This document shows positions 44,296 through 54,029 of a stretch of 64,000 nucleotides of DNA, in pieces (the first letter of the stretch is position 1; each line of letters begins with the position of its first letter). A model generated the notes under the pieces. The model saw only the letters and a list, made by a program, of their open reading frames with translations. It made no database searches and was not told the origin of the DNA. The DNA comes from Pseudoalteromonas luteoviolacea (lineage in GTDB: Bacteria; Pseudomonadota; Gammaproteobacteria; Enterobacterales; Alteromonadaceae): the NCBI RefSeq assembly GCF_001696455.1, contig NZ_MAUJ01000002.1, forward strand, positions 434,001-498,000, in the 5' to 3' direction. A program made the translations under genes and the position numbers.

Positions 44296-45999
44296 TTAAA
44301 TCAATGGCAGTCCACCGATAAATAAATGTAGCGCGCCAAGCGCAATGGCTGCTAGCCCGACGACTTCTTCGTGTGGCGTCAACGCATTTTTGGCCTTTAC
44401 AAACAATTCAATTTGATTGAGTTTAGGCTCATTTTTCAGAAGTAAAACCCCACCAGCAAGCGCGACTGCTTGAGCCAGGCCACCACCAATTATCGGAGCA
44501 AAAGACAATAAGTCAGTTAAAAAATCTAAGATCCCTAATCCAACCACAGCATATCCCACATAGAGTGACTTGCCTTCAATGGCTGAAACCGTTTGGCCAA
44601 TTTGTGGCACTTTCGCCAAGACACGGCTTTTTGCAATGAGCAAGCCTGAAGACATCATAGCAAGTGCTAGCAAAAGTTGATTTAAGCTAAAAGCAACAGA
44701 TCCGGAGTTCGCTTGCAATGCCTCCTCTCTTGCCTGTTTCATTTGGGCTTCTGTCTCAAGTCGCTGCTCTCGTGCTTTTGCTTGTTGCTCTTCTCTTTGG
44801 GCTTCTCTTTGCGCTTTTAGTTCAGCCTGTTGCTGCTCTCGCTCTAGTCGAGCTTGCTCTTTCTTTTGCTCAGCTTCTAGCTTAGCCTGCTCTTTTTTGG
44901 CTTGAGCTTCTTCCCGCGCTATACGCTGCTGCTCTTTGCGTTGTGCCGCCTCTTTGGCTCTCTGTTCTCTCTCAGCTTTTTTCTTAGCTTCCGCAGCGAG
45001 GCGTTGTTTCTCTCGCTCTCTTTTGCGAATTTCTTCAGGATCTTCTGGGTAAATCGCACTTTTGGCCAACGTGTCTAAATTGTCAGTGCTTTTTAAAAAC
45101 CAATTCATTCCCGTATCACTGTAGATATTGTCTACATCATCACTCAGCTGACGACCTGATCTAACAATTTTTCCATCTTTTACCTCAAACGTGTAGGACT
45201 CGACTGGAATATTCGTCTCTTTATAAGCAATTATGTGATATTCACCATCTTCCATGCTAGTGATTGCAATGCGCCCACCTTTTTCTTCATGCGGCTTAGA
45301 AAACGAAACACCAGTAAACTTTAGGCGGCCAGGATAGGCCTTCATTGAACCGCGTCCCTCACCAATTACTTTATCTTTATATATAAGGTGAAAGTTTAGG
45401 CGTGTCCCACCAGGCGCGCTATCTTGCGTGTTTGGTACTGGTTTGATTAATTCCAACGAACTTGCTTGCCAAATATCCATCCGCGCTTCACCAATCGCGG
45501 CATAGTCATCCCATAAACTGGCAACTTTTAGATTTCTTGATCCTTTAACAAATTCATTCTTTTCAAGCGCAAACTCGTAAGACTGAAAAAGCGTACCTTT
45601 ATGGTAAAAGTTCATGGTATACGCTCTTGGTTCCATGTCTATATACTGGTAACCATGCATCGAGCCCTCTCCGGTACAGCTCAAAAAGCGCGTGTTTCTA
45701 GGCTCATCTTTAGAGTAATCTACATTCGTGTTGCACAACCAAGCGGCATGTTTTTTACCACCTTGGTCCAGTAGCTTAACTTCAACCGTATTTTTACCTT
45801 CTTTAATGTTGGTTACTTTAATATCACCAATTGACAGCCTGAATTTATTGGCATTGGTTGATTGATCATTTTGTTGAAATGAGATGCCATCAAAGTAACT
45901 GTAAAGGTCAACTTGAGAAGAAGCTGCCAAAACACTGTTGCTGTTTAATGTAGAAAATGCAGCTAAGCCGCATAGTGACGAGAGTAATAGCTTTTTCAC
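44296..45999 (-). CDS. Hypothetical protein: exported N-domain, long coiled coil, C-terminal membrane helices
   Basis: 567 residues. The signal peptide ends near residue 25 (NSVLA). A globular periplasmic region (about 26-320) of unknown family follows. Then comes a coiled coil of about 100 residues (330-430), almost entirely Lys, Glu, Ala, Gln and Arg (for example REKQRLAAEAKKKAEREQRA). About three to four hydrophobic helices follow at 440-567 (VAFSLNQLLLALAMMSSGLL, GLGILDFLTDLLSFAPIIGG, AIALGALHLFIGGLPLI). The layout suggests a membrane protein reaching into the periplasm like a stalk. No specific family recognised. GTG 45999 has AAAGGGA upstream. A lone gene. Confidence 0.8.
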   Translation of the reverse strand: MKKLLLSSLCGLAAFSTLNSNSVLAASSQVDLYSYFDGISFQQNDQSTNANKFRLSIGDIKVTNIKEGKNTVEVKLLDQGGKKHAAWLCNTNVDYSKDEPRNTRFLSCTGEGSMHGYQYIDMEPRAYTMNFYHKGTLFQSYEFALEKNEFVKGSRNLKVASLWDDYAAIGEARMDIWQASSLELIKPVPNTQDSAPGGTRLNFHLIYKDKVIGEGRGSMKAYPGRLKFTGVSFSKPHEEKGGRIAITSMEDGEYHIIAYKETNIPVESYTFEVKDGKIVRSGRQLSDDVDNIYSDTGMNWFLKSTDNLDTLAKSAIYPEDPEEIRKREREKQRLAAEAKKKAEREQRAKEAAQRKEQQRIAREEAQAKKEQAKLEAEQKKEQARLEREQQQAELKAQREAQREEQQAKAREQRLETEAQMKQAREEALQANSGSVAFSLNQLLLALAMMSSGLLIAKSRVLAKVPQIGQTVSAIEGKSLYVGYAVVGLGILDFLTDLLSFAPIIGGGLAQAVALAGGVLLLKNEPKLNQIELFVKAKNALTPHEEVVGLAAIALGALHLFIGGLPLI

Positions 46000-46775
46000 T
46001 GTGAGTCCCTTTCGTAAATATATTAGCTAAGACGTTAATTAAACCTCAATACTAAATTACAAATACCAAAAAAGTCCACAACAAAAATTAACAACCGAGA
46101 ATATATAAATATAATAATAAAAAATTAAATTCATTATTTAAATAATTGGCAACAATCAAAAATAACACAATAAATATAAATCATTTCATATAACCTAAAG
46201 CATGCACCACCTTCACTCATCAAATAACAACAGAGACACATATTAGCCACTTCATGACAAGCCTCATAGTTAACTGAACACGCCTTTAAAATCCTTAATA
46301 AAAATACACCTCAAGTAATAACTCATAATTATTAAAAAAATAATAATATCGAGAGTTCATAATTTCATTACCCCCAAGTATCACCAACCACGTTACACCC
46401 TAGCATTTAGAGCGATTAAAAACAGAGCTACTGCTCAAACTAAAATTACCCAGAAAGAATATAAAATAATTTTTAATTTATACTTTAACCCTATAATAAT
46501 ATGGGCCTATCTGTACTTCCTAAAACAGCGCGACATTGTTTAAGCGGGATACATCGTTAAGATCTGATGCAGTGAAATCAACCAGTATCAATTACATGCT
46601 AAATGTGGGACTAAGTGCATACATCATTCGAAATTATTCATCGTAGCGCGTTTACTGAAATACGGGATCATGTCAGTTCCCATAATTACTCAAAAAGAGC
46701 GTTGCCTTATGATGTAAAGTCGCTCTTAGCCTGTCGCAATACACGTGTGTAATTATCAATAGTGTCGTGTGATCA
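46000..46775. other. Long intergenic region, no gene seen
   Basis: About 775 bases. The first 500 are very AT-rich, with no frame longer than a few dozen codons. The part nearest 46000 should hold the promoter of the 44296 gene. Near the LysE end, AAGAGCG (46695-46701) and CGCTCTT (46721-46727) form an inverted repeat that may end LysE transcription. A small RNA cannot be excluded. Confidence 0.5.
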
Positions 46776-47372
46776 CTAGATAAAACTTAGCCCTAGCAAC
46801 ACGTATCCACACACGGCCAGAAGTAAACCCCCAGTGAGCCGATTTAAACAGGTTATATAACGTGAAAGAGCAAAGGTATCGGACATTTTTTTGCCCACAA
46901 TGGCCCATAAACTTAAACTTAGAAAACAAATGATGGCGTATAAGCTCACAAATACAATAAGCCCCGATAAGTGCCCCTCTTCGACAAACAAACTTGTGCC
47001 AGCAATCGCAGCTAACCATGCTTTCGGATTTAAAACCATTAAAGCAGCGCCAGACCAAAACCCAATTTGCGATTTCGATGAAGACTGTAAAGGTGAGTCT
47101 GATTTAAAAAACTGTATTGCCAAGTAGCAGATAAAACCACAGCCAAGTAGTGCAATTAGGTTTGTCAGCCAAACATATTGTTGAATAAGCAAACTGAGCC
47201 CAACCCCGGCACTAAACAGTACACCACTAAAACCCAACGTGGCACCAAGCACAAAAGGTATTGTGCGGCCCACCCCCACTTTTACAGCACGTGAAAATAT
47301 GATGATATTGACTGGACCTGGCGTAATTGACATCGAAAAAGCATACAGACCCATAGCGAGTAAAGCTGACAT
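46776..47372 (-). CDS. LysE/RhtB family amino-acid exporter
   Basis: 198 residues, six predicted membrane helices. The N-terminal family motif is clear: LYAFSMSITPGPVNIIIFSR, with PGPVN typical of LysE/RhtB exporters. LNPKAWLA in the middle is the second signature. Members export lysine, homoserine, threonine or related compounds by proton antiport; the substrate here is unknown. GGAGAG stands just before ATG 47372. It is divergent from a LysR regulator gene 99 bases away, the usual arrangement for a regulator controlling its exporter. Confidence 0.93.
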   Translation of the reverse strand: MSALLAMGLYAFSMSITPGPVNIIIFSRAVKVGVGRTIPFVLGATLGFSGVLFSAGVGLSLLIQQYVWLTNLIALLGCGFICYLAIQFFKSDSPLQSSSKSQIGFWSGAALMVLNPKAWLAAIAGTSLFVEEGHLSGLIVFVSLYAIICFLSLSLWAIVGKKMSDTFALSRYITCLNRLTGGLLLAVCGYVLLGLSFI

Positions 47373-47471
47373 TTTTCTCTCCTTTTCTAAATACAGGTTC
47401 AGTGTACACTTGCGCTTTTTATATGATTAGATGGTATAAATGAATTTAACTGTTCTAAAAACTTACTCAAT

Positions 47472-48353
47472 ATGATTGATGATTTAAAAAGTATCGCCAT
47501 TTTCGCCGCGGTAGTGGAGCAAGGCTCTTTTCGAGGGGCTGCAAGAAAATTAAAACTGTCTCCTTCAGTAGTCAGCTACCATATTACTGAGCTTGAACAA
47601 AAGCTTGATGTGGCACTGTTATATCGCTCGACCCGCAAGTTATCTCTGACAGCTCAAGGGGAGAAACTGCACCAAGTCAGTGAAAAAATGCTTGCCACTG
47701 TTGAGCATGGGCTGCTATCGATTACCGAGCAAAGTGATGTATTAAGAGGTAAGTTAAGTATCAGTTTACCAACGGCATTAACTCGCTCAAAATATGCCCA
47801 TACACTGGCCGACTTTTGCAAAAGCCATCCACACCTTGAAATCAGCATTATTTATAGTGATGTGTTTGAAAACCTGATAGAAAAAGGAATTGATTTGGCG
47901 ATACGTGTTGGTAACTTACCAAATAGTGACCTGAAGAGTAAACGACTGGGCGAAATCGAGAGAAAACTGGTCTGCACGAGTGACTTTTTAGCACAATATG
48001 CTGTCCCATCACACCCTCGAGAGCTTGCACACATTCCGTGGGTGAAACTTGCTAGTTTGCCAGCAAAACGTAGCCTCTTTCACTCAAAGTTAGGACATAT
48101 TGATATTGAGTTTCCCTATCAAGTAACGGCCAATAGTGTTGAGGGGATGACGCAGCTATGCAAGGACGGCCTTGGTATTGCTACACCACCGGCATATTTA
48201 GTGAATGATTGTTTGCAAAGCGGCGCATTAGTTGAACTCTTACCGGGTTGGCGAGTATCTCCGATCCCTGTGTTCGCCATCTGGCCTAATAATGCAACGA
48301 AAAAGAGCGCGACCATGCGATTGGTCGCGCATCTTGCAAAGGCTATAACTTAA
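47472..48353 (+). CDS. LysR-family transcriptional regulator (CrgA-type)
   Basis: 293 residues. The winged helix is at the start: [20 protein letters not shown], then [20 protein letters not shown], then [11 protein letters not shown]. The effector domain (about 90-293) has [20 protein letters not shown] and [20 protein letters not shown], which is the CrgA/PBP2 subgroup pattern. The probable regulator of the divergent LysE exporter. Its stop codon overlaps the stop of the convergent aldehyde dehydrogenase gene by four bases. Confidence 0.93.
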   Translation: MIDDLKSIAIFAAVVEQGSFRGAARKLKLSPSVVSYHITELEQKLDVALLYRSTRKLSLTAQGEKLHQVSEKMLATVEHGLLSITEQSDVLRGKLSISLPTALTRSKYAHTLADFCKSHPHLEISIIYSDVFENLIEKGIDLAIRVGNLPNSDLKSKRLGEIERKLVCTSDFLAQYAVPSHPRELAHIPWVKLASLPAKRSLFHSKLGHIDIEFPYQVTANSVEGMTQLCKDGLGIATPPAYLVNDCLQSGALVELLPGWRVSPIPVFAIWPNNATKKSATMRLVAHLAKAIT

Positions 48354-49870
48354 AAGAACCCTAAAGGACTTTCACTATAGCTGACTAGAAGGTTTTTGGT
48401 TTGCTGGTAATGATCGAGTGCTTTTTTGTGGGTTTCCCGGCCAATGCCTGAGCGCTTGTAACCACCAAACGCCGCATGAGCTGGATACATATGGTAGCAA
48501 TTTGTCCACACTCGACCCGCCTCAATTTTACGACCAAATTGATATGCGCGGTTCATATTCCGAGTCCAAACTCCAGCACCAAGACCAAACTCACTGCTAT
48601 TAGCCATTGCTAACGCTTCTGCCTCGTCTTTAAATGTACAAAGAGAAATCACAGGTCCAAATATTTCCTCTTGGAACACACGCATGTCATTATGACCTTT
48701 GAGCAAAGTTGGTTGAATATAGTAGCCCTGCTCTAATTCATTATCGAGCTTTTCAACCTCTCCACCTAAGAGTACTTGTGCACCTTCTTGCTTACCAATA
48801 TCAATATAACTCAATATTTTATCAAACTGCGCTTGCGAGGCCTGTGCCCCCACCATTGTGTCAGTATCGAGCGGATTGCCACGTTTAATTTGCTGCGTCC
48901 GCTCGATTACTTTGGCAATAAACTCATCATAGATATCTTCTTGAACGAATAACCTCGACGGACATGTGCACACTTCACCCTGATTAAAGTAAGCAAGTAC
49001 AGCGCCCTCAATACACTTACTTAAATACTCGTCATCTTTTTCCATAACATCACTAAAGTAGATGTTTGGCGACTTGCCTCCTAACTCTACCGTGGAAGGA
49101 ATGATATTGTCAGCCGCACATTTCAGAATATGTGAGCCCACTGGCGTAGATCCAGTAAATGCGATTTTTGCAATTCGATTACTTGTCGCGAGTGCCTCAC
49201 CCGCTTCTTTACCAAACCCATTAACAATATTCAGCACCCCAGATGGCAGCAAATCTTCGATCAATTCCACCAACACTAAAATTGACACGGGTGTTTGTTC
49301 CGCGGGTTTTAAGACAACACAGTTACCAGCAGCAAGTGCAGGAGCAAGTTTCCATGCAGCCATCAGCAATGGGAAGTTCCATGGAATGATTTGCCCTACA
49401 ACACCTAAAGGTTCATGAAAGTGATAAGCAACGGTGTGTTCATCGATCTCTCCGATACTGCCTTCTTGGGCACGAATACAGCCTGCAAAATAACGAAAAT
49501 GGTCCGCTGCCAGCGGTACATCCGCAGCCAATGTTTCACGAATGGCCTTGCCGTTATCCCATGTCTCCGCCACAGCTAAGTATTCGAGATTTTCTTCGAT
49601 ACGATCAGCAATTTTCAGTAAAATATTACTGCGCTGAGTAACCGACGTTGTTCCCCACTCTTCTTTTGCCTGATGAGCCGCGTCGAGCGCAAGCGTGATA
49701 TCTTTTTCATTAGAGCGCGCAACTTGGCAAAAACGTTTACCATTCACAGGGCTGATGTTTTCAAAGTATGCGCCATCCACAGGAGGAGTCCATTTACCAC
49801 CAATATAGTTCTCATACTGAGGTTTAAAATTAACAATGGCTTCTGGTGAATTAGGATTAGCATAAATCAT
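48350..49870 (-). CDS. NAD(P)-dependent aldehyde dehydrogenase (ExaC/AldB-like)
   Basis: 506 residues, full length for the family. The cofactor-binding region has [20 protein letters not shown] and [12 protein letters not shown]. The catalytic glutamate is in [14 protein letters not shown], and the nucleophile cysteine is in [14 protein letters not shown]. That double-cysteine form is typical of the ExaC/AldB group oxidising acetaldehyde and similar short aldehydes. [20 protein letters not shown] completes the C-terminal signature. It is divergent from an AraC-family regulator about 150 bases away, which is probably its activator. Confidence 0.94.
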   Translation of the reverse strand: MIYANPNSPEAIVNFKPQYENYIGGKWTPPVDGAYFENISPVNGKRFCQVARSNEKDITLALDAAHQAKEEWGTTSVTQRSNILLKIADRIEENLEYLAVAETWDNGKAIRETLAADVPLAADHFRYFAGCIRAQEGSIGEIDEHTVAYHFHEPLGVVGQIIPWNFPLLMAAWKLAPALAAGNCVVLKPAEQTPVSILVLVELIEDLLPSGVLNIVNGFGKEAGEALATSNRIAKIAFTGSTPVGSHILKCAADNIIPSTVELGGKSPNIYFSDVMEKDDEYLSKCIEGAVLAYFNQGEVCTCPSRLFVQEDIYDEFIAKVIERTQQIKRGNPLDTDTMVGAQASQAQFDKILSYIDIGKQEGAQVLLGGEVEKLDNELEQGYYIQPTLLKGHNDMRVFQEEIFGPVISLCTFKDEAEALAMANSSEFGLGAGVWTRNMNRAYQFGRKIEAGRVWTNCYHMYPAHAAFGGYKRSGIGRETHKKALDHYQQTKNLLVSYSESPLGFF

Positions 49871-50022
49871 AGGTGCCTCTTCAACTTAATGTTGTCATTA
49901 TTTACTGGCCACATTCTCGTGGTCTTTTTTTCATTTGATTGACATTAATCAAAAGGCAGATTAAAAACTTAACAATCCGTACAAAAAGTTTGCGCAAGAG
50001 TCCAAACAAGGAAAATACATAA

Positions 50023-50973
50023 ATGCTAGAACAACTAAACAAGCAAAGACAAAAAGTCTCTTCGCTGGTTGAAAATCGAGTTCATTTTGCTGCCAAAGAT
50101 GTCGAGCTGAGTATTTATGATACCTATGAGAATGCAGAACATATCCGCCTTTGTTCCAGTGAGATTTTATTTTGCGGGATGTTAACGGGTAAAAAAGTAA
50201 TGCACGTCAATAGCTGTGACTATCACAAACCTTTTTTGCCAAACGAAAGCTTTGTACTTGCACCCAAACAGGCTGTTTATATTGATTTTCCAACGGCTTG
50301 TCTGGACAAGCCCACGACGTGTCTAGCAATTGAAATAAGCAAAGACAAAATTACATCCGTGGCAGACAAACTAAACTATGAACACCATGCACATCAGCAA
50401 AATCACTTTGAGTACCACAGTGAGCTTGTACACAATGAGCATAATGCACAAACCCAGCAGTTACTAAATCGGCTTATCCTGCTCTTTAGCGAAAATGACC
50501 CACAGCGCGCATTTTATATCGATTTGGCGTTAAACGAATTAGTCGCAAGACTCTTACAGCAGCAAAGTCGGGACTTCTTGTTTAAACAAATCAGCCAAGG
50601 CCATTTGAATACTGGGATACACGCCGCGATTGATCATATGCAAAAAGACTTGTCACAGCATTTGGATATCGAGCAACTCTCAAAAATAGCCTGTATGAGT
50701 CGCAGTAAGTTCTTTGAACAATTTAAAACCATGATGGGCACGACACCACAGCAATGGCTGCATGGGCAGAAATTGATGTCTGCCCGCAATCAACTCAAAC
50801 AAGGTCAAAATGTAACGAGTGTTGCTTTTTCATTGGGGTTCAGTCATCCCAGTCAATTAAGTCGAGTTTTAAAAAAGCATTTAACCAAACTCCAAAGCAA
50901 TATCAAACGCAGCACATCAATCGCCACCAAGATTAAGGCTGTGCTTGAAATTGTCGATGATGAGCCCCTTTGA
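50023..50973 (+). CDS. AraC-family regulator with apparent frameshift near its 3' end
   Basis: Residues 1-180 are an AraC-type N-terminal sensing domain (LCSSEILFCGMLTGKKVMHV, then FVLAPKQAVYIDFP). The first helix-turn-helix is intact (HLDIEQLSKIACMSRSKFFE). In the second, VAFSLGFSHPSQLSRV is followed by LKKHLTKLQSNIKRST, which is not AraC-like. The +1 reading frame continues with the expected FKKAFNQTPKQYQ and stops at 50936. One base thus appears missing in TTTTAAAAAA at 50867-50876. In the restored frame the gene would end next to the convergent reductase gene without overlap. It is a sequencing error or a true mutation. The probable regulator of the divergent aldehyde dehydrogenase. Confidence 0.87.
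   Translation: MLEQLNKQRQKVSSLVENRVHFAAKDVELSIYDTYENAEHIRLCSSEILFCGMLTGKKVMHVNSCDYHKPFLPNESFVLAPKQAVYIDFPTACLDKPTTCLAIEISKDKITSVADKLNYEHHAHQQNHFEYHSELVHNEHNAQTQQLLNRLILLFSENDPQRAFYIDLALNELVARLLQQQSRDFLFKQISQGHLNTGIHAAIDHMQKDLSQHLDIEQLSKIACMSRSKFFEQFKTMMGTTPQQWLHGQKLMSARNQLKQGQNVTSVAFSLGFSHPSQLSRVLKKHLTKLQSNIKRSTSIATKIKAVLEIVDDEPL
50867..50876 (+). other. Probable one-base frameshift site in the AraC gene
   Basis: The run T4-A6 ends the AraC-like reading. Adding one T or A here joins SQLSRV to the conserved FKKAFNQTP (or LKKAFNQTP) in the other frame. Confidence 0.75.
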
Positions 50974-51388
50974 GTGTCATTCCTAAGTATTCAAAGGTTT
51001 TTTGTAGCATATCGATAAATGCACTTGGGGCATCTTTATGAATGGATGTAGATAAAATCGAAAACTGTTTATTGCGCAGTCCCCTGAGTTCAGGCTGAAG
51101 CTCTGCATCGTCCATAAATTCAGTAATGCGGTCTATAAAAGCTTTCATTCTCGGTGTGACAGCGTACCAGTATACAGGGGATGCAAATATCACGTGATCA
51201 AACTTGAGTACCTCTCTGAACAAGCCTCTAAAATCATCGTCTTTATTGGTATGTTCGTAGCTATAGTCATGAATTAGATAGTCGTCTAGAAATAACGTCT
51301 GGGCATCACATTCGCTCGCCAACTCCTCTACTGCTTGAGCTGTATTACCATGTTTACTTGCACTTGAGTACACAATTATTGTCTTCAA
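50933..51388 (-). CDS. Flavodoxin-like NAD(P)H-dependent oxidoreductase
   Basis: About 151 residues. LKTIIVYSSASKHGNTAQAV is the FMN phosphate-binding loop of flavodoxin-fold proteins. FASPVYWYAVTPRMKAFIDR is the second FMN contact characteristic of NADPH-dependent FMN reductases. TTG 51388 is chosen because AGGAG stands eight bases upstream. The longer frame to 51436 adds 16 residues outside the fold and lacks a ribosome site. It is divergent from soxR, with a SoxR-type promoter between them that points toward this gene. A role in quinone, flavin or redox-cycler reduction is likely. Confidence 0.88.
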   Translation of the reverse strand: MKTIIVYSSASKHGNTAQAVEELASECDAQTLFLDDYLIHDYSYEHTNKDDDFRGLFREVLKFDHVIFASPVYWYAVTPRMKAFIDRITEFMDDAELQPELRGLRNKQFSILSTSIHKDAPSAFIDMLQKTFEYLGMTLKGAHHRQFQAQP

Positions 51389-51417
51389 AGTTGTTCTCCT
51401 ATCGTTGATTTGCTGAT

Positions 51418-51448
51418 AGGCTAAAACCTCAACCAAGCTTTAGGTAAA
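51418..51448 (-). promoter_or_regulatory. SoxR-type promoter of the flavodoxin-like gene
   Basis: On the minus strand TTTACC (51443-51448) and TAGCCT (51418-51423) stand 19 bases apart, the long spacer typical of MerR-family promoters. Within the spacer region, ACCTCAA (51426-51432) and TTTAGGT (51439-51445) form a near-palindrome resembling the E. coli soxS operator half-sites. Confidence 0.65.
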
Positions 51449-51482
51449 GATTTTTTTAAGCATTTTTTCAAGGGGCTATAAA

Positions 51483-51983
51483 ATGACTTTGGCAAGTGAA
51501 AGAGATGAACCCAGGCTCAGTGTTGGGCAAGTGGCAAAACGTGCAGACGTCGCCGTTTCAACATTGCACTTTTATGAAACGAAAGGACTAATCCGCAGTT
51601 GGCGCAACGCGGGAAATCAAAGAAGATACAAAAAAGACGTTTTACGGCGTATTGCTGTAATAAAAGCAGGGCAAAAAATGGGCATTTCATTAGTTGAGAT
51701 AAAAGAGACCCTATCAACCCTACCTGAAAGTCGCACCCCAAACAAAGAAGATTGGGCGAGAATGTCGCGCTTTTGGCAGGCACAGCTTGATGAAAAAATT
51801 GCATACATGATGCGTGTTAGAGAAATGGTCGATGGCTGTATCGGTTGCGGGTGTTTGTCGATGAAATCATGCCCAATGTATAACCCAGAGGATATTGTAG
51901 CTACAGAAGCGAATGGCGCAGTCTGGCTTGACCACCCTGAGCAAGCCAAGGCGGCAAAAAATTGCTATGATAGCCAAAATTAA
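51483..51983 (+). CDS. soxR: Redox-sensitive transcriptional activator SoxR
   Basis: 166 residues. A MerR-type helix-turn-helix starts the protein (LSVGQVAKRADVAVSTLHFY, then NQRRYKKDVLRRI). A dimerisation helix follows. The [2Fe-2S] cluster motif is CIGCGCLSMKSC, with all four cysteines present. SoxR senses redox-cycling compounds by cluster oxidation and activates promoters with a 19-base spacer. No soxS lies beside it. In many non-enteric bacteria SoxR directly controls a few reductase or efflux genes, which fits the divergent flavodoxin-like gene. AAGGGG precedes ATG 51483. Confidence 0.95.
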   Translation: MTLASERDEPRLSVGQVAKRADVAVSTLHFYETKGLIRSWRNAGNQRRYKKDVLRRIAVIKAGQKMGISLVEIKETLSTLPESRTPNKEDWARMSRFWQAQLDEKIAYMMRVREMVDGCIGCGCLSMKSCPMYNPEDIVATEANGAVWLDHPEQAKAAKNCYDSQN

Positions 51984-52000
51984 AAAATAGGAACAAGTGA

Positions 52001-53785
52001 ATGAAAAAAACTGCGCTTACCCTTGCCGTCGCAGCTGCTCTCACATTAGCTGGTTGTAGTACAAGCAATACAACGACAGAAGTTGAATCAAAACCTGTAG
52101 TACAAGCCACTCAAAACCAAGCATTTAAGGCATTTTCAGAACAATTTATTGAAGACTTATGGCGTCAATACCCTGAACGCTCTCAGTACGCTGGCTATGG
52201 TAAATATGATGATGTCATCACAATTCCAAACTCAGCAACGCGCAAAAGCAATGCCAAATTCAGTAAAGAAAAGCTCGCTGAGCTATACAATTTTGATCTC
52301 AATACGCTAAGTGGTAACCAAAAAACTGATTACTACCTTATCGAAAACAGCTTGAAAAAGGCGATTTGGGACATCGAAAAGTTTAAGAGCTGGCAATGGA
52401 ATCCGTCTAATTACAACGTATCATACGGCTTTGCAAGTATCTTAAACAGCCGCTTCAAATCAGAAGCTGAAAAGTACAACGCGGTATTAGAGCGATTAAA
52501 GTATGTGCCAGATTATTATGCTGCAGCCCAGCAAAACATTGACACACCGACACTTGAATACACTCAATTGGCTATTGCACAGAATCAAGGTGCCTTCTCC
52601 GTTTTAAAAGATGACTTGCTTTCGCAAGTCGATGCATCTGAGGTACTAACCGCTGCAGAAAAAGCATTGTTTAAAACTCGTTTTGCAGACGCAAAAACGG
52701 CCATCAATGGGTATATTGACTTTCTGACTAAACTTGAGAAAGAACTGACAGAAAATGGCAATGCGCGTAGCTTTAGGATCGGTGAAGAGCTGTACGAAGA
52801 GAAGTTTGCATTTGATATCCAGTCAGGTTACACAGCCAAAAAGATGTATGAGAAAGCGCTTGCAGACAAGGCTCGAGTTACCAAAGAAATGGTTAAACTC
52901 ACCGACCAGCTTTGGCCTAAGTACTTTCCAGAGACTCAAAGGCCCGCTGATGATACACAAGCGATTTCAAAACTTATCAAGCACCTATCACAAAATCATG
53001 TTGCAAAAGAAAATTTCGTAGCAGAAATAAAGCGTCAGATCCCATTACTAGAAAAGTTTGTCATGGAAAAAGACTTGATCACGCTTGATCCAGAGCGTCC
53101 GCTTGTTGTGCGTGAGACGCCAGAATACATGCGCGGATTTGCAATGGCATCGATTTCTTCGCCAGGCCCTTACGACAGCAAAGAAAATACCTATTACAAC
53201 GTTGAGCCGTTGGAATTGCAAAGTGAGGAGCAAGCAAGCTCAATATTGAGAGAGTATAACCACTGGATTTTACAGATCCTCAATATTCATGAGGCCGTTC
53301 CAGGTCACTATACGCAGCTTGTATATGCCAACAAATCTCCTTCATTGGTTAAAAGCATCTTACGTAATGGGGCGATGATCGAAGGTTGGGCGGTATACAC
53401 TGAGCGCATGATGCTAGAAGAAGGCTATGGTGATCATGAGCCTGAAATGTGGCTCATGTACTACAAGTGGAACTTACGTGTTATCTGTAACACCATTTTA
53501 GATTACGGCATTCAAGTAAAAGGCATTAGCCGTGATGAGGGCCTTGACCTGTTGATGAATGGTGCATTCCAAGAACGTGCTGAGGCCGAAGGTAAATGGC
53601 GTCGTGCAACATTAAGCCAAGTGCAATTAACCAGTTATTACAGCGGCTATCGTGAAATCTATGATTTACGCGAAAAGCAAAAAGAGAAGCTAGGTAAAGA
53701 CTTTGATTTAAAAGCTTTCCACGAAGAGTTTTTAAGCTTTGGTAGTGCACCAGTCAAATACATCAATCAGCTTATGAACGACTAA
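52001..53785 (+). CDS. DUF885 family lipoprotein, putative metallopeptidase
   Basis: 594 residues. MKKTALTLAVAAALTLAGCS is a lipoprotein signal with LAGC lipobox. The mature protein is full length for DUF885. It contains LNIHEAVPGHYTQLVYA, an HExxxGH zinc-type motif, and later GWAVYTERMMLEEGYGD, the presumed further metal ligand and helix. The family is related to zinc peptidases and is common in peptide-degrading marine bacteria; its substrates are largely unknown. It starts 17 bases after soxR on the same strand, with AATAGGAAC as ribosome site, so read-through from soxR is possible. Confidence 0.92.
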   Translation: MKKTALTLAVAAALTLAGCSTSNTTTEVESKPVVQATQNQAFKAFSEQFIEDLWRQYPERSQYAGYGKYDDVITIPNSATRKSNAKFSKEKLAELYNFDLNTLSGNQKTDYYLIENSLKKAIWDIEKFKSWQWNPSNYNVSYGFASILNSRFKSEAEKYNAVLERLKYVPDYYAAAQQNIDTPTLEYTQLAIAQNQGAFSVLKDDLLSQVDASEVLTAAEKALFKTRFADAKTAINGYIDFLTKLEKELTENGNARSFRIGEELYEEKFAFDIQSGYTAKKMYEKALADKARVTKEMVKLTDQLWPKYFPETQRPADDTQAISKLIKHLSQNHVAKENFVAEIKRQIPLLEKFVMEKDLITLDPERPLVVRETPEYMRGFAMASISSPGPYDSKENTYYNVEPLELQSEEQASSILREYNHWILQILNIHEAVPGHYTQLVYANKSPSLVKSILRNGAMIEGWAVYTERMMLEEGYGDHEPEMWLMYYKWNLRVICNTILDYGIQVKGISRDEGLDLLMNGAFQERAEAEGKWRRATLSQVQLTSYYSGYREIYDLREKQKEKLGKDFDLKAFHEEFLSFGSAPVKYINQLMND

Positions 53786-53797
53786 GCACAAATACAC

Positions 53798-53822
53798 AGA
53801 GCCCCTTCATGGGGCTTTGTTT
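53798..53822 (+). terminator. Intrinsic terminator after the DUF885 gene
   Basis: AGCCCC (53800-53805) pairs with GGGGCT (53811-53816), extended by flanking A-T and G-T pairs, followed by TTGTTTC. Confidence 0.75.
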
Positions 53823-54029
53823 CATCTGTGTCACGAACGTCCCTTTCTCATCCCATCCATTTAAAGCTGACTGAAACCTCTACCGTTAGCCTTATTAAAA
53901 AGCTCTGACATCTCCAACAGTTAAGCACTTTTGATTCATAATAAAGTTGTCATAAATAAAATTATAAATTAGCTAAATATTTAAAAAACGTCGCCGTCTT
54001 TATTCTCAGTAAGTCAACAAGGAACCATT

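Noticed and set aside
46000..46775. Search for a second RiPP-like peptide or small gene in the long AT-rich gap
   Set aside because: No frame with ribosome site and lysine-rich leader was found. Only a 7-bp inverted repeat is visible.
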